From: Candidatus Atribacteria bacterium ADurb.Bin276 | GTDB taxonomy: Bacteria > Atribacterota > Atribacteria > Atribacterales > Atribacteraceae | Length of the DNA: 35,500 nucleotides | NCBI GenBank assembly: GCA_002069605.1 | Contig: MWBQ01000118.1 | Location: forward strand, 1 to 35,500 | Reading direction: 5' to 3' | Part shown: in pieces, positions 24,865-33,119 of the stretch | Layout of the letters: each line of letters starts with the position of its first letter | Position numbering within the stretch: position 1 is the stretch's first letter | The notes under the pieces: model-generated | What the model was told of the DNA's origin: nothing | What the model saw: the letters and a program-made list of their open reading frames with translations, nothing else | The model's database searches: none | Position numbers and translations under genes: made by a program

Positions 24865-25213
24865 CACTATCACCAGTTTGGGGGAATGTCAATCCACCCT
24901 CAAACGTTGTTCCAGGTTCTATAGCAATTCCATTTGACATAATTATTCCCGTTATTCGGCATGAACTACGACAAATAACCTTTTCCGTTCGAGTAAAACC
25001 TGCTAAGGTTCCCCAAATTTCTAAGTTTTTTGCCTGGATAAAAGCTTTTGACTGTCCATGTCGGGTAATAATGACATTCATCGAATCAATAGATCCACGA
25101 AACTCGCCCTGAATCATGACCGTTCCCTCACCTTGATAATGACCATCCAGACGAGTTTGATCACCCAATATTGCAATATCTTTTACATTTTCATGACTTT
25201 TGATTAAGTTCAT
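24854..25213 (-). CDS. Bactofilin-family cytoskeletal protein
   Basis: This 119-residue protein matches the bactofilin (DUF583) fold. A single right-handed beta-helix is indicated by short repeats such as ILGDQTRLDGHYQGEGTVMI, GEFRGSIDSMNVIIT, KNLEIWGTLAGFT and CRITGIIMSNGIAI. Bactofilins polymerise without nucleotide into filaments that organise the cell envelope. The terminal tails are short and polar. The start overlaps the end of the pantothenate kinase gene by 23 bp and the end overlaps the quinate-dehydrogenase-like gene, so three genes share one compact transcript. A link between its role and its neighbours is not evident. Confidence 0.82.
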   Translation of the reverse strand: MNLIKSHENVKDIAILGDQTRLDGHYQGEGTVMIQGEFRGSIDSMNVIITRHGQSKAFIQAKNLEIWGTLAGFTRTEKVICRSSCRITGIIMSNGIAIEPGTTFEGGLTFPQTGDSGEK

Positions 25214-25970
25214 TAATAATTCTCAAACCTTCAAGGGTAAGTGTTGGATTAAAAAAATCAATAAAATCACAATAACTATGTAGAAATGTTCCCCATCCTC
25301 CAGTAGCAACAACTTGTGCTTTTGGAGCAAATTCTTTTTTCATATTCATAACAATTTCTCTACATAACCCGATGTACCCATAAAAAATGCCTGAATGCAT
25401 TGCCTCAACCGTATTACGCCCAATACATTTATCTGGGATCTCAACATCAATTCGAGGTAAACGGGCAGTTTTTTCATAGAGAGCTTCTTGTGAAATTCCA
25501 ATTCCTGGAGCAATTGATCCCCCCAAATATTCTCGGCTGGCATTAATAGCACAAAAAGTGGTTGCTGTTCCAAAATCGATAATCACTAAATCACCACCAT
25601 AGAGATGTGCAGCTGCTACAGCATTAACAATTCGATCGGCACCAGTTTCTTTTGGCTCCGCTCTTATTGATAAACCAGTACGAACTCCTGGTCCAATTAC
25701 CATTAATATATTTATCCATTTCTTTTCAAATAGTTCTCGAAGGGTATTGAGGACGGGAGGGACCACACAGGAAATTGCCACTTGATTTATATTTTTTTTC
25801 TCAATGCCTTGATCAGTTATGAGTTCCTTTAGAATATATCCCCATTCATCACTGGTTCGACGTGATGAAGTCGAAACTCTCCAGTCAGCAAGAAGTTTTT
25901 CATAATGAAAAACTCCAAAAGTGGTATGGGTATTTCCAACGTCTATGGTTAAAAGCATATTTTTATTCAA
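25191..25970 (-). CDS. coaX: Type III pantothenate kinase
   Basis: This 259-residue protein is a CoaX-type pantothenate kinase, which phosphorylates pantothenate in the first step of coenzyme A synthesis. The ATP-binding phosphate-1 motif LTIDVGNTHTTFGV is at the N-terminus. GPGVRTGL, the ADRIVNAVAA segment, DFGTATTFCAI and GGSIAPGIGIS are all family hallmarks in the right order. The frame opens with a TTG at 25970, with AAGGTGG four bases upstream. An ATG at 25958 would give the commoner MLLTIDVGNT start but is 16 bases from that site. It heads the overlapping coaX, bactofilin and quinate-dehydrogenase-like genes. Confidence 0.94.
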   Translation of the reverse strand: MNKNMLLTIDVGNTHTTFGVFHYEKLLADWRVSTSSRRTSDEWGYILKELITDQGIEKKNINQVAISCVVPPVLNTLRELFEKKWINILMVIGPGVRTGLSIRAEPKETGADRIVNAVAAAHLYGGDLVIIDFGTATTFCAINASREYLGGSIAPGIGISQEALYEKTARLPRIDVEIPDKCIGRNTVEAMHSGIFYGYIGLCREIVMNMKKEFAPKAQVVATGGWGTFLHSYCDFIDFFNPTLTLEGLRIINELNQKS

Positions 25971-26227
25971 TTCACCACCTTGATATGATTGATAGCATTA
26001 TAATCCAATAATGTCTTCTCTAAAATACCATTTATAAGTCATCTAAGCTATCCCGTAAATCCCTTTGTGACTTTGATGTATCAAGCCTCTACAAAAAATT
26101 AAAAAACTTAGGGATTGCAATTTATTGCACTCGATTAATGGTAGCGACAGACCGTGGCAGGTCGAATCCTGGGTTTTCATCACCCCCACCCTCTACCCTG
26201 AAAATACAAAAAAAGATTAAAAACTAA
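25971..26227 (+). repeat. Dispersed repeat module B, copy 2, in the gap upstream of coaX
   Basis: Positions 26075-26180 match the reverse complement of about 106-215. Shared pieces include TCAAGCC.CTACAAAA.ATTAAAAA, GGTCGAAT.CTGGGTTTTCA and GTAGCGAC. The perfect palindrome of copy 1 is degenerate here (GACAGACCGTGGCAGGTC), and so is the second hairpin. CCTGAAAAT at 26197-26205 marks the junction to the next element. Positions 25971-26074 are AT-rich, with no gene and no clear coaX promoter. Confidence 0.65.
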
Positions 26228-26342
26228 CGTCATCCTGAGGCTTTGTATTCAGAAGCCGTGAGGATCTCATCCTTTAATTATTTTAAAAAAAATTTGCTAA
26301 ATGAGATTGCCACGTCGCACAAAACGCTCCTCGCAATGACGG
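26228..26342 (+). repeat. MITE-like palindromic element, copy at 26.2 kb
   Basis: This 115-bp copy of the element at 21821-21926 runs from CGTCATCCTGAGG to CGCAATGACGG, with the same GTGAGGATCTCATC and AAATGAGATTGC interior. The hairpin between CCTGA and GTGAGG is GGCTT/AAGCC with a 9-nt loop, whereas the other copy has GCGG/CCGC. Pairing is therefore preserved although sequence and length differ. An open frame across this copy (26243-26530) is not a gene. Confidence 0.75.
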
Positions 26343-26410
26343 TTTTAGATAGCTTTTTCATCCCCATCTGGCACAATCGAAGTGGTTTGGAAGTCTATCC
26401 TGTTTTGGTA
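26343..26410 (+). repeat. Dispersed repeat module A, partial copy 3
   Basis: TTTTCATCCCCATCTGGCAC and GGAAGTCTATCCTG correspond to the start of module A at 21940-21990 and to the reverse complement of about 55-115. The copy breaks off near 26403-26410. It follows directly on the MITE-like element, the same order as at 21821-22048. It ends about 25 bp from the stop codon of the ECF transporter gene. Confidence 0.55.
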
Positions 26411-26435
26411 TTGAGACAAAAACTAAGTAAGTTTT

Positions 26436-26948
26436 TCATTTTGAAGGAAACTGGCGCTGTAATATTTTTACCAAAGGGAGAACAATTATTGCTGAAAAAA
26501 TTAATTCTAATGTTCCATTTAAAGCAATAATTGGAGCTATCTGCTGTAGGGTAAAATTCCCAAACAAAACAGCTAAACCTAAGACTCCTATTGTGTTAAC
26601 AAAGGTAGCTCCCAAGCTTGACGCAATAATACCAATATTTCCTTTTTTCAAACCAGCCCAAATATAATAAGCAACCACACCGATTAATATTCGAGGAACA
26701 AAACAGGCAACGAGATTAACCCCCATGGCGAAGAATAAATTCATTGTAGAAAAAGCAAGGATAAGACCAACCAAAGCACCAACTAATGGACCACCGATTA
26801 TTCCACCAACTATTGCCGGTATATGCATTGTCGTTGCAGATCCTGAGAGATTCGGTACCGGTATTAACCCAATAGGAGTTACGCTGAGAATGATAGAAAT
26901 TGCCCCCAACACACCGGCTAATACTATCTTTTTCGTTTGAAGTTTCAT
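26436..26948 (-). CDS. ECF transporter S component, possibly for pantothenate
   Basis: This 170-residue integral membrane protein has about five to six hydrophobic helices and the layout of energy-coupling-factor S components: a basic N-terminus MKLQTKKIVLAGVLGAISIIL, TMHIPAIVGGIIGGPLVGALVGLILA, and FVPRILIGVVAYYI. S components bind a vitamin and are powered by a shared ATPase/T-protein module, which is not in this window. The adjacent gene on the same strand is the pantothenate kinase coaX (465 bp downstream, across repeats), which makes pantothenate a reasonable but unproven substrate. GGAGGG precedes the ATG. A 160-nt leader with hairpins lies upstream. Confidence 0.8.
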   Translation of the reverse strand: MKLQTKKIVLAGVLGAISIILSVTPIGLIPVPNLSGSATTMHIPAIVGGIIGGPLVGALVGLILAFSTMNLFFAMGVNLVACFVPRILIGVVAYYIWAGLKKGNIGIIASSLGATFVNTIGVLGLAVLFGNFTLQQIAPIIALNGTLELIFSAIIVLPLVKILQRQFPSK

Positions 26949-27110
26949 GATTATCCCTCCGTTCTAGTTCTCTTCTGAGATACCAGACGGATAAAGTTTT
27001 CTTTATCCATCTCTCGCCGCCATTTTGGTCGACGGGTTAAACAAAATTCATTCCTATTTTCGAATAAGCTAATACATCCTTCATTCAGTATAGGCTTCAA
27101 CTCTATCAAT
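26949..27110 (-). promoter_or_regulatory. Structured leader upstream of ECF transporter gene (candidate riboswitch or attenuator)
   Basis: As minus-strand RNA, two adjacent hairpins precede the ribosome site. The first is a 12-bp stem (one G-U pair) with an AAAA loop at 26985-27012. The second has arms CTGGTATCTC and GAGAACTAG at 26964-26986. They share two bases, so they could compete. A more G+C-rich stretch just upstream (about 27012-27038) can form a further stem (CCA/TGG core). I could not match this to a known riboswitch class such as TPP, THF or preQ1. Regulation by the transported vitamin is inferred. Confidence 0.45.
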
Positions 27111-28034
27111 TTATTTTATTATATCATTTCGGGAAGGTAAATCAGGTAATCCTTCAGCGAATAAAATTGAATGGATAACTGCTTCGGTAACACTTTCATA
27201 TATACCTTGAAGAATACTCAGATAGTTGGGACGCCGATCACCCATTGAAACCATAAAAATGGTATCCCCATCAAAAAGAGTTGCATAGGGTCGAATACAA
27301 GTTGATAAAGCGGAATGAACAACATGAGAAAGCATTAAAAGGTCTTCTCTTGAAAAATAATAGTCCAGAACAACCAAAGCCAAGGTAGTATTATAATAAG
27401 ATGTAAAACCAGTATCATTTTGAATATTTTTCAAAAAGCCTTCAATTTCTCCGCTTTTGTTTCTTCTGCCAGCTAATAATTGTCCATTTCTAGGATCATA
27501 AATGTCACCCAATGCGTTGGTAACAATAAAAGTATGGATACTATCTCGATGGTGAGGGGATTTTCCCCATCCAAAACCACTCTTCATAGCAAATCGAATT
27601 CCTGAGCTTTTTCCTACCGAAGCTCCAGTCCCAGCACCTACCGTTCCTTCTTTGGGTTTTTCTGTTGCATCCTCACAAGCAGCATAAACCCATTCTGAAT
27701 GAGGAACAGCATTTTTTCCAACCTCTAAATCATAGATAACTGCACCAGCAACAATTGGAATATTGGCGGCTTTGGTTTTATATCCAACTCCTTTTTGGTG
27801 TAAATATTCAACCGCCCCTGACATACTATCAATTCCAAAAGAGCTACCTCCCGAAAATACTAAGGCATCAATATTTTCAACTAATTGCCCGGGAGAAAGA
27901 GCATTTAATTCTCTACTTCCAGGCGCACCCCCACGAACTGAGGCTATAGCACGATTTTTTCTTTCAAAAAGAAATACTGTACTTCCGGTATAAACACTCA
28001 AATCTGTATAATGCCCAATTTTCAGCCCTTTCAT
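27111..28034 (-). CDS. P1 family peptidase (DmpA / L-aminopeptidase-D-esterase-like)
   Basis: This 307-residue protein belongs to the self-processing P1/DmpA family of N-terminal-nucleophile-like hydrolases. Family landmarks are IGHYTDLSVYTGSTV, the RGGAPGSRE motif, FSGGSSFGIDSMSGAVEYL, EGTVGAGTGASVGK and YYNTTLALVVLDYYFS. Autocleavage usually occurs just before the nucleophile in the NTTL region. Most members release N-terminal residues or hydrolyse beta-peptides or amides; the specificity here is unknown. AAAGG lies upstream of the ATG. It stands alone: the upstream gap of 197 bp is AT-rich with no clear promoter, and the ECF gene is 162 bp downstream. Confidence 0.88.
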   Translation of the reverse strand: MKGLKIGHYTDLSVYTGSTVFLFERKNRAIASVRGGAPGSRELNALSPGQLVENIDALVFSGGSSFGIDSMSGAVEYLHQKGVGYKTKAANIPIVAGAVIYDLEVGKNAVPHSEWVYAACEDATEKPKEGTVGAGTGASVGKSSGIRFAMKSGFGWGKSPHHRDSIHTFIVTNALGDIYDPRNGQLLAGRRNKSGEIEGFLKNIQNDTGFTSYYNTTLALVVLDYYFSREDLLMLSHVVHSALSTCIRPYATLFDGDTIFMVSMGDRRPNYLSILQGIYESVTEAVIHSILFAEGLPDLPSRNDIIK

Positions 28035-28231
28035 GAATTAACCTTTAAATCCTTTCTCATCGATTTATTAATGAATTGTATCGTTATATAATAAAAGAAA
28101 ATAGTGTTTGAATGATAATAACTTTATTTTTAATAATAACCTATATATCCAAACTATTTACTTTTTTATTTTTTATGAGAAAAAACGAGTGAAATGAGGA
28201 TGGACAAAACGTCAATATTTAAAAGACATTT

Positions 28232-28858
28232 CTATGACAAGCGGCAACCACAATATGGGCAGAGTTTAAAATCAGGAGATACTTTTTTCCCGCATTTCGG
28301 GCATGCACCAATCTTTTCTTCTTCTTCATCTGGTATATAATTTTCTAAAGCAGCTTTTATAGCTTGATGCCATTGTGAAAGGTCAATCATACTATCAAAA
28401 AATAATTCTTTTTCTCTTCCCCATTCATCTATATAATTAACTGAAAGATATTCTGGTCTCCGATTGACTCGTCTTACATTCATATTGGGATGTAGTATGC
28501 CTTGAGAGATGAGCTCTTTCTCGGGAATTGTTTTAGTTTGGCCAATCCGGGAGAGTGGAATTCGAAATATGACTTTTTCGAAGGGGAAAGCAAATCCAAA
28601 AATATTTGCACCTTTTTCAAAATTCTCAAACCATAAACTTTTAGACATTAAAAAAAGGAGGCCTTCCGTCGTATTCTCAAAACGGGCATGACCTCCTAAA
28701 TAACGAGCAAAAGATGAAAGGATTCTTTTTTCCGAATATTCACTTTCTTTTTCTTGCCAAAAATCAGAGACTGAGACCGTCTTTTTTCTCTTTAAACCCC
28801 AGACAATCGCCCCAACTATTAAAACTGCAAAAATCAGAATATACGAAAAGCCGCCCAT
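28232..28858 (-). CDS. Membrane-anchored protein with C-terminal zinc ribbon
   Basis: This 208-residue protein has one N-terminal membrane helix (about residues 4-22, FSYILIFAVLIVGAIVWGL). A mixed alpha/beta middle, including a PH-like stretch with GLLFLMSKSLWFENF and LSVNYIDEWGREKELFFDS, leads to an acidic linker and a double-CxxC zinc ribbon (CPKCGKKVSPDFKLCPYCGC) at the end. A longer frame extends back to 28939 inside the FmdB-like gene. The ATG at 28858 is preferred because it comes one base after that gene's stop codon and has AGGATAAC upstream. No function can be assigned; the ribbon suggests a binding or assembly role at the inner membrane. Confidence 0.72.
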   Translation of the reverse strand: MGGFSYILIFAVLIVGAIVWGLKRKKTVSVSDFWQEKESEYSEKRILSSFARYLGGHARFENTTEGLLFLMSKSLWFENFEKGANIFGFAFPFEKVIFRIPLSRIGQTKTIPEKELISQGILHPNMNVRRVNRRPEYLSVNYIDEWGREKELFFDSMIDLSQWHQAIKAALENYIPDEEEEKIGACPKCGKKVSPDFKLCPYCGCRLS

Positions 28859-28859
28859 G

Positions 28860-29153
28860 TTATCCTGTTGTTTTCGAAGTTTTTGTTTTTGAGCTTGATG
28901 TGCTTCCACATGTCGAACAATTCCCAGTGCTACAGCCACTTGAACAGCTCGAATGAGCAGTTGAAGAATGAGAAGAACGGTAATCGGTACAATAAAAACC
29001 GCTCCCCTTAAATGATAAGCCTACGCCTTTGCTTACCAGCTTTCTAACTCTCCCTTTACAGATAGGGCATTGAGTTATTGGTTTATCAGAAAATGATTGC
29101 AATTCTTCAAACACATTTCTGCACTCGGTACACTGATATTCATAAATTGGCAT
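28860..29153 (-). CDS. FmdB-family zinc-ribbon protein with Ser/Cys-rich tail
   Basis: This 97-residue protein starts MPIYEYQCTECRNVFEELQ, followed by CPIC and VRKLVSKGVGLSFKGSGFYCTDYR, the complete FmdB-type regulatory zinc-ribbon core. The ATG at 29153 is chosen over an earlier in-frame start at 29177, because GGGAGG lies between them and all family members begin MPIYEY. The final 35 residues are a low-complexity tail rich in Ser, Thr and Cys (four Cys in SSCSSGCSTGNCSTCG), unusual in amount of cysteine and possibly metal-binding. The biochemical role of the family is not settled. It is coupled to the zinc-ribbon membrane gene and follows the groL terminator. Confidence 0.88.
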   Translation of the reverse strand: MPIYEYQCTECRNVFEELQSFSDKPITQCPICKGRVRKLVSKGVGLSFKGSGFYCTDYRSSHSSTAHSSCSSGCSTGNCSTCGSTSSSKTKTSKTTG

Positions 29154-29184
29154 TTTTGCTACCTCCCAACCTATCAACTGCCTG

Positions 29185-29219
29185 AAAAATTAGCCCGGAG
29201 AAATCATCCCTCCGGGCTA
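29185..29219 (-). terminator. Intrinsic terminator of groSL operon
   Basis: TAGCCCGGAG (29191-29200) and its complement at 29210-29219 form a 10-bp GC-rich stem with a 9-nt loop. On the minus strand it is followed by ATTTTTC. It lies 26 bp after the groL stop codon, the classic place for an intrinsic terminator. The FmdB-like gene that follows therefore probably needs its own promoter; a TATAAT on the minus strand near 29222-29229 is a candidate -10. Confidence 0.8.
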
Positions 29220-29244
29220 CAATATTATAGCATTTTTTTACTTT

Positions 29245-31181
<1,937 letters not shown>

Positions 31182-31228
31182 TCGACATTCACCCCTTTCG
31201 GAAGTATTTATTTAATTTATCGTATTTT

Positions 31229-31256
31229 ATTTTAACCGTTTTTTTTGAAATTGCAA
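31229..31256 (-). promoter_or_regulatory. Predicted promoter of groSL
   Basis: On the minus strand, TTGCAA (31251-31256) and TAAAAT (31229-31234) are separated by 16 bp. Transcription would start near 31222 and leave a leader of about 40 nt to the GTG of groS. The -35 matches the consensus at four or more positions. No heat-shock operator is visible between promoter and start. Confidence 0.45.
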
Positions 31257-31650
31257 GAGGGTTAAAGTCAATCAATATCAACATTATGTCATTTTGACAA
31301 ATATAAACCTTGAAAATCGTTTATTCTTGCAACCTTTCCCTTGATTCTATGTCATAATAACAGAATTGGCTAAATGATAGAGAAAAATATTTTTTGTTTT
31401 ATTCATATACGTTGATGAGACAAAAGCTTTTTTATGAGGAATTTATCCAAAGTTATGAACTCAGCAAAAAAAGAGAGAGGCATTCCTACTAATTCTCCTC
31501 AATGAGAGAATTAGGTTGATTTTATTACTTAATACATCCTTTCAATTACCCTTTCTTGGTAAACGAACACACAATGATAGGGAGTCATTTAACCATTTTT
31601 CCTTATAATTGAGTAGATTAATATAATATGAGTATCTTTTAAATATACAT
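31257..31650. other. Intergenic region between groS and the NtrC-like gene
   Basis: About 390 bp of AT-rich DNA hold no supportable gene. A hairpin with arms CTAATTCTC (31489-31497) and GAGAATTAG (31506-31514) and an 8-nt loop lies here; GTTGATTTTATT follows on the plus strand and no U-run on the minus strand. It is a weak terminator candidate for the minus-strand regulator gene upstream of it, or simply a structural stem. A minus-strand frame at 31542-31724 overlaps the regulator's end and is not a gene. Confidence 0.45.
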
Positions 31651-32970
31651 CTATTGCTTATCGAGATTATACTGCTCAATTTTACGATAAAGGGTACGAA
31701 GCCCGATTCCAAGAATTTGGGCACTCTTGCTCTTGTTAAAACGATTTGCTTTCAGTGTTTCCCAAATTAATATTTTTTCTGCTTGTTCCAAGGACATACC
31801 AACTTCTATTTGAAGAGAGCGACCAGTCGCGACACCACTTTTAATATGAACAGGGATGTCTTCAGGAAGAATCATCTCGCTTACACTTAAAATAACCATA
31901 CCTTCCAAGGTGTTTTTTAATTCAGTAATATTACCTGGCCAATGATATTCTAATAGTAAATTCAAAGCTTCTTTGCTAATTTTAATGGTTTTCTTATTGA
32001 TTCCCTCTTCAATTTCCTTTAAAAAAACATCAATTAGAAAAGGAATATCCTCCTTTCTTTCTCGTAGAGAGGGTACTTCAATTTTTACGGCATTGAGAAA
32101 ATAAAAGAGATCGTTGCGAAACATTCCCCGGGTTACTTCTTCTTCGAGAGGAACTTCGGTTGAAGTAATAATATGCAAATCTTTATCGCTTCGACTAAAA
32201 CGATTTTCCTCAAGAAAATCAATGAATTCATTCTGAAGAGGATAGGGTAAAAGGTGGATATCCTCAAAATAAATCGTTCCAGATGGTAACTGGTCAAGAG
32301 TATTCATTTTTGATGAAACATCACTATCACGATAAAATATTTTTCCTTTAAGGGCGCCAGGCGGTAAATTACTACAGAGTATTTTGTAAAAACCCTTTTC
32401 ATCAGAGTAAGCATATTTGTGAATGGCTCTCGCTATCATTTCTTTCCCAGTGCCTGATTCTCCCATAAGTAAAATCGGTCGTTTTATTTGTGAAACCTGG
32501 AGTATTAAAGAAAAAACTTTTTGCATTTTTTCTGATACCCCAGTAATTCCAGCAAAAGAATATCGATAGTCAATGCGGCGTTTTAAGTCTTTGTTTTCTT
32601 CCAGAAGGGCAATTCTCTCCTCAGCTCTTTTGATTGAGGAAAGAACTCTTGAGGGAGTTAGGGGTTGTGATAAGTATTCATAAATCCCCTTGGTAAGCAA
32701 ACCGCGGATTCGATAAGCATTCTCATTTTCACCGAAGGCAATGATAACTATATTAGATAAGCGTTGTCTGGCAACCGACAGCAATTCAAAACCATTTTCT
32801 TGAATAATTTTTTCTGCAATAATCATAATTTCAATTGATTCTCTCTCTAAACAGTTGATTGCTACGCTTCGATCTTTTACTGCAATGACATAATACCCTT
32901 CATCACGCAGTAAATTGGACAGTTTTTCTCGGATTAGAACATCTTCTTCAACAATTAAAATCTTACGCAT
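31651..32970 (-). CDS. NtrC-like AAA+ regulator with degenerate receiver and no GAFTGA motif
   Basis: This 439-residue protein has the three-part NtrC architecture: receiver-like domain (1-120), AAA+ domain (about 138-370) and Fis-type helix-turn-helix (about 393-435, SAQILGIGLRTLYRKIEQY). The receiver keeps the acidic pair (Glu8-Glu9-Asp10), but the phospho-accepting Asp is Ala52 and the conserved Lys is Gln102 (YLSQPL), so phosphorylation is unlikely. The AAA+ domain has Walker A GESGTGKE (170-177), a Walker B with ED instead of DE (Glu236-Asp237) and an arginine near 285. The sigma-54 contact loop GAFTGA is replaced by an unrelated stretch at about 213-222. It may act without sigma-54, like TyrR-type proteins. 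No sensor kinase is nearby. AAGGAAAAACC precedes the ATG. Confidence 0.88.
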   Translation of the reverse strand: MRKILIVEEDVLIREKLSNLLRDEGYYVIAVKDRSVAINCLERESIEIMIIAEKIIQENGFELLSVARQRLSNIVIIAFGENENAYRIRGLLTKGIYEYLSQPLTPSRVLSSIKRAEERIALLEENKDLKRRIDYRYSFAGITGVSEKMQKVFSLILQVSQIKRPILLMGESGTGKEMIARAIHKYAYSDEKGFYKILCSNLPPGALKGKIFYRDSDVSSKMNTLDQLPSGTIYFEDIHLLPYPLQNEFIDFLEENRFSRSDKDLHIITSTEVPLEEEVTRGMFRNDLFYFLNAVKIEVPSLRERKEDIPFLIDVFLKEIEEGINKKTIKISKEALNLLLEYHWPGNITELKNTLEGMVILSVSEMILPEDIPVHIKSGVATGRSLQIEVGMSLEQAEKILIWETLKANRFNKSKSAQILGIGLRTLYRKIEQYNLDKQ

Positions 32971-33119
32971 GGTTTTTCCTTGGTCGTGCGTTCCCTTTGT
33001 CCTTATTCATTTTTTTGTATCTCTAAGAAAAGGTTCTTTCTTTTAGAAAGATTCCCTTCCCAACTTTAACCATCTTATCCTTATCCATAATCCTTTTTCA
33101 TTTCAGAAAACCAACCCTT

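Noticed and set aside
26243-26530. 95-codon plus-strand reading frame across the repeat at 26.2 kb
   Set aside because: It runs through the MITE-like element and into the antisense of the ECF transporter gene, has no ribosome site, and the sequence is explained by the repeat.
26949-27110. Known riboswitch (TPP, THF or preQ1) upstream of the ECF gene
   Set aside because: The conserved core sequences of those classes that I can recall are not visible; only generic hairpins are.
31182-31400. CIRCE operator upstream of groS
   Set aside because: No TTAGCACTC/GAGTGCTAA pair is present.
31542-31724. 60-codon minus-strand frame downstream of the NtrC-like gene
   Set aside because: It overlaps the regulator's helix-turn-helix coding end in another frame and lacks a ribosome site.
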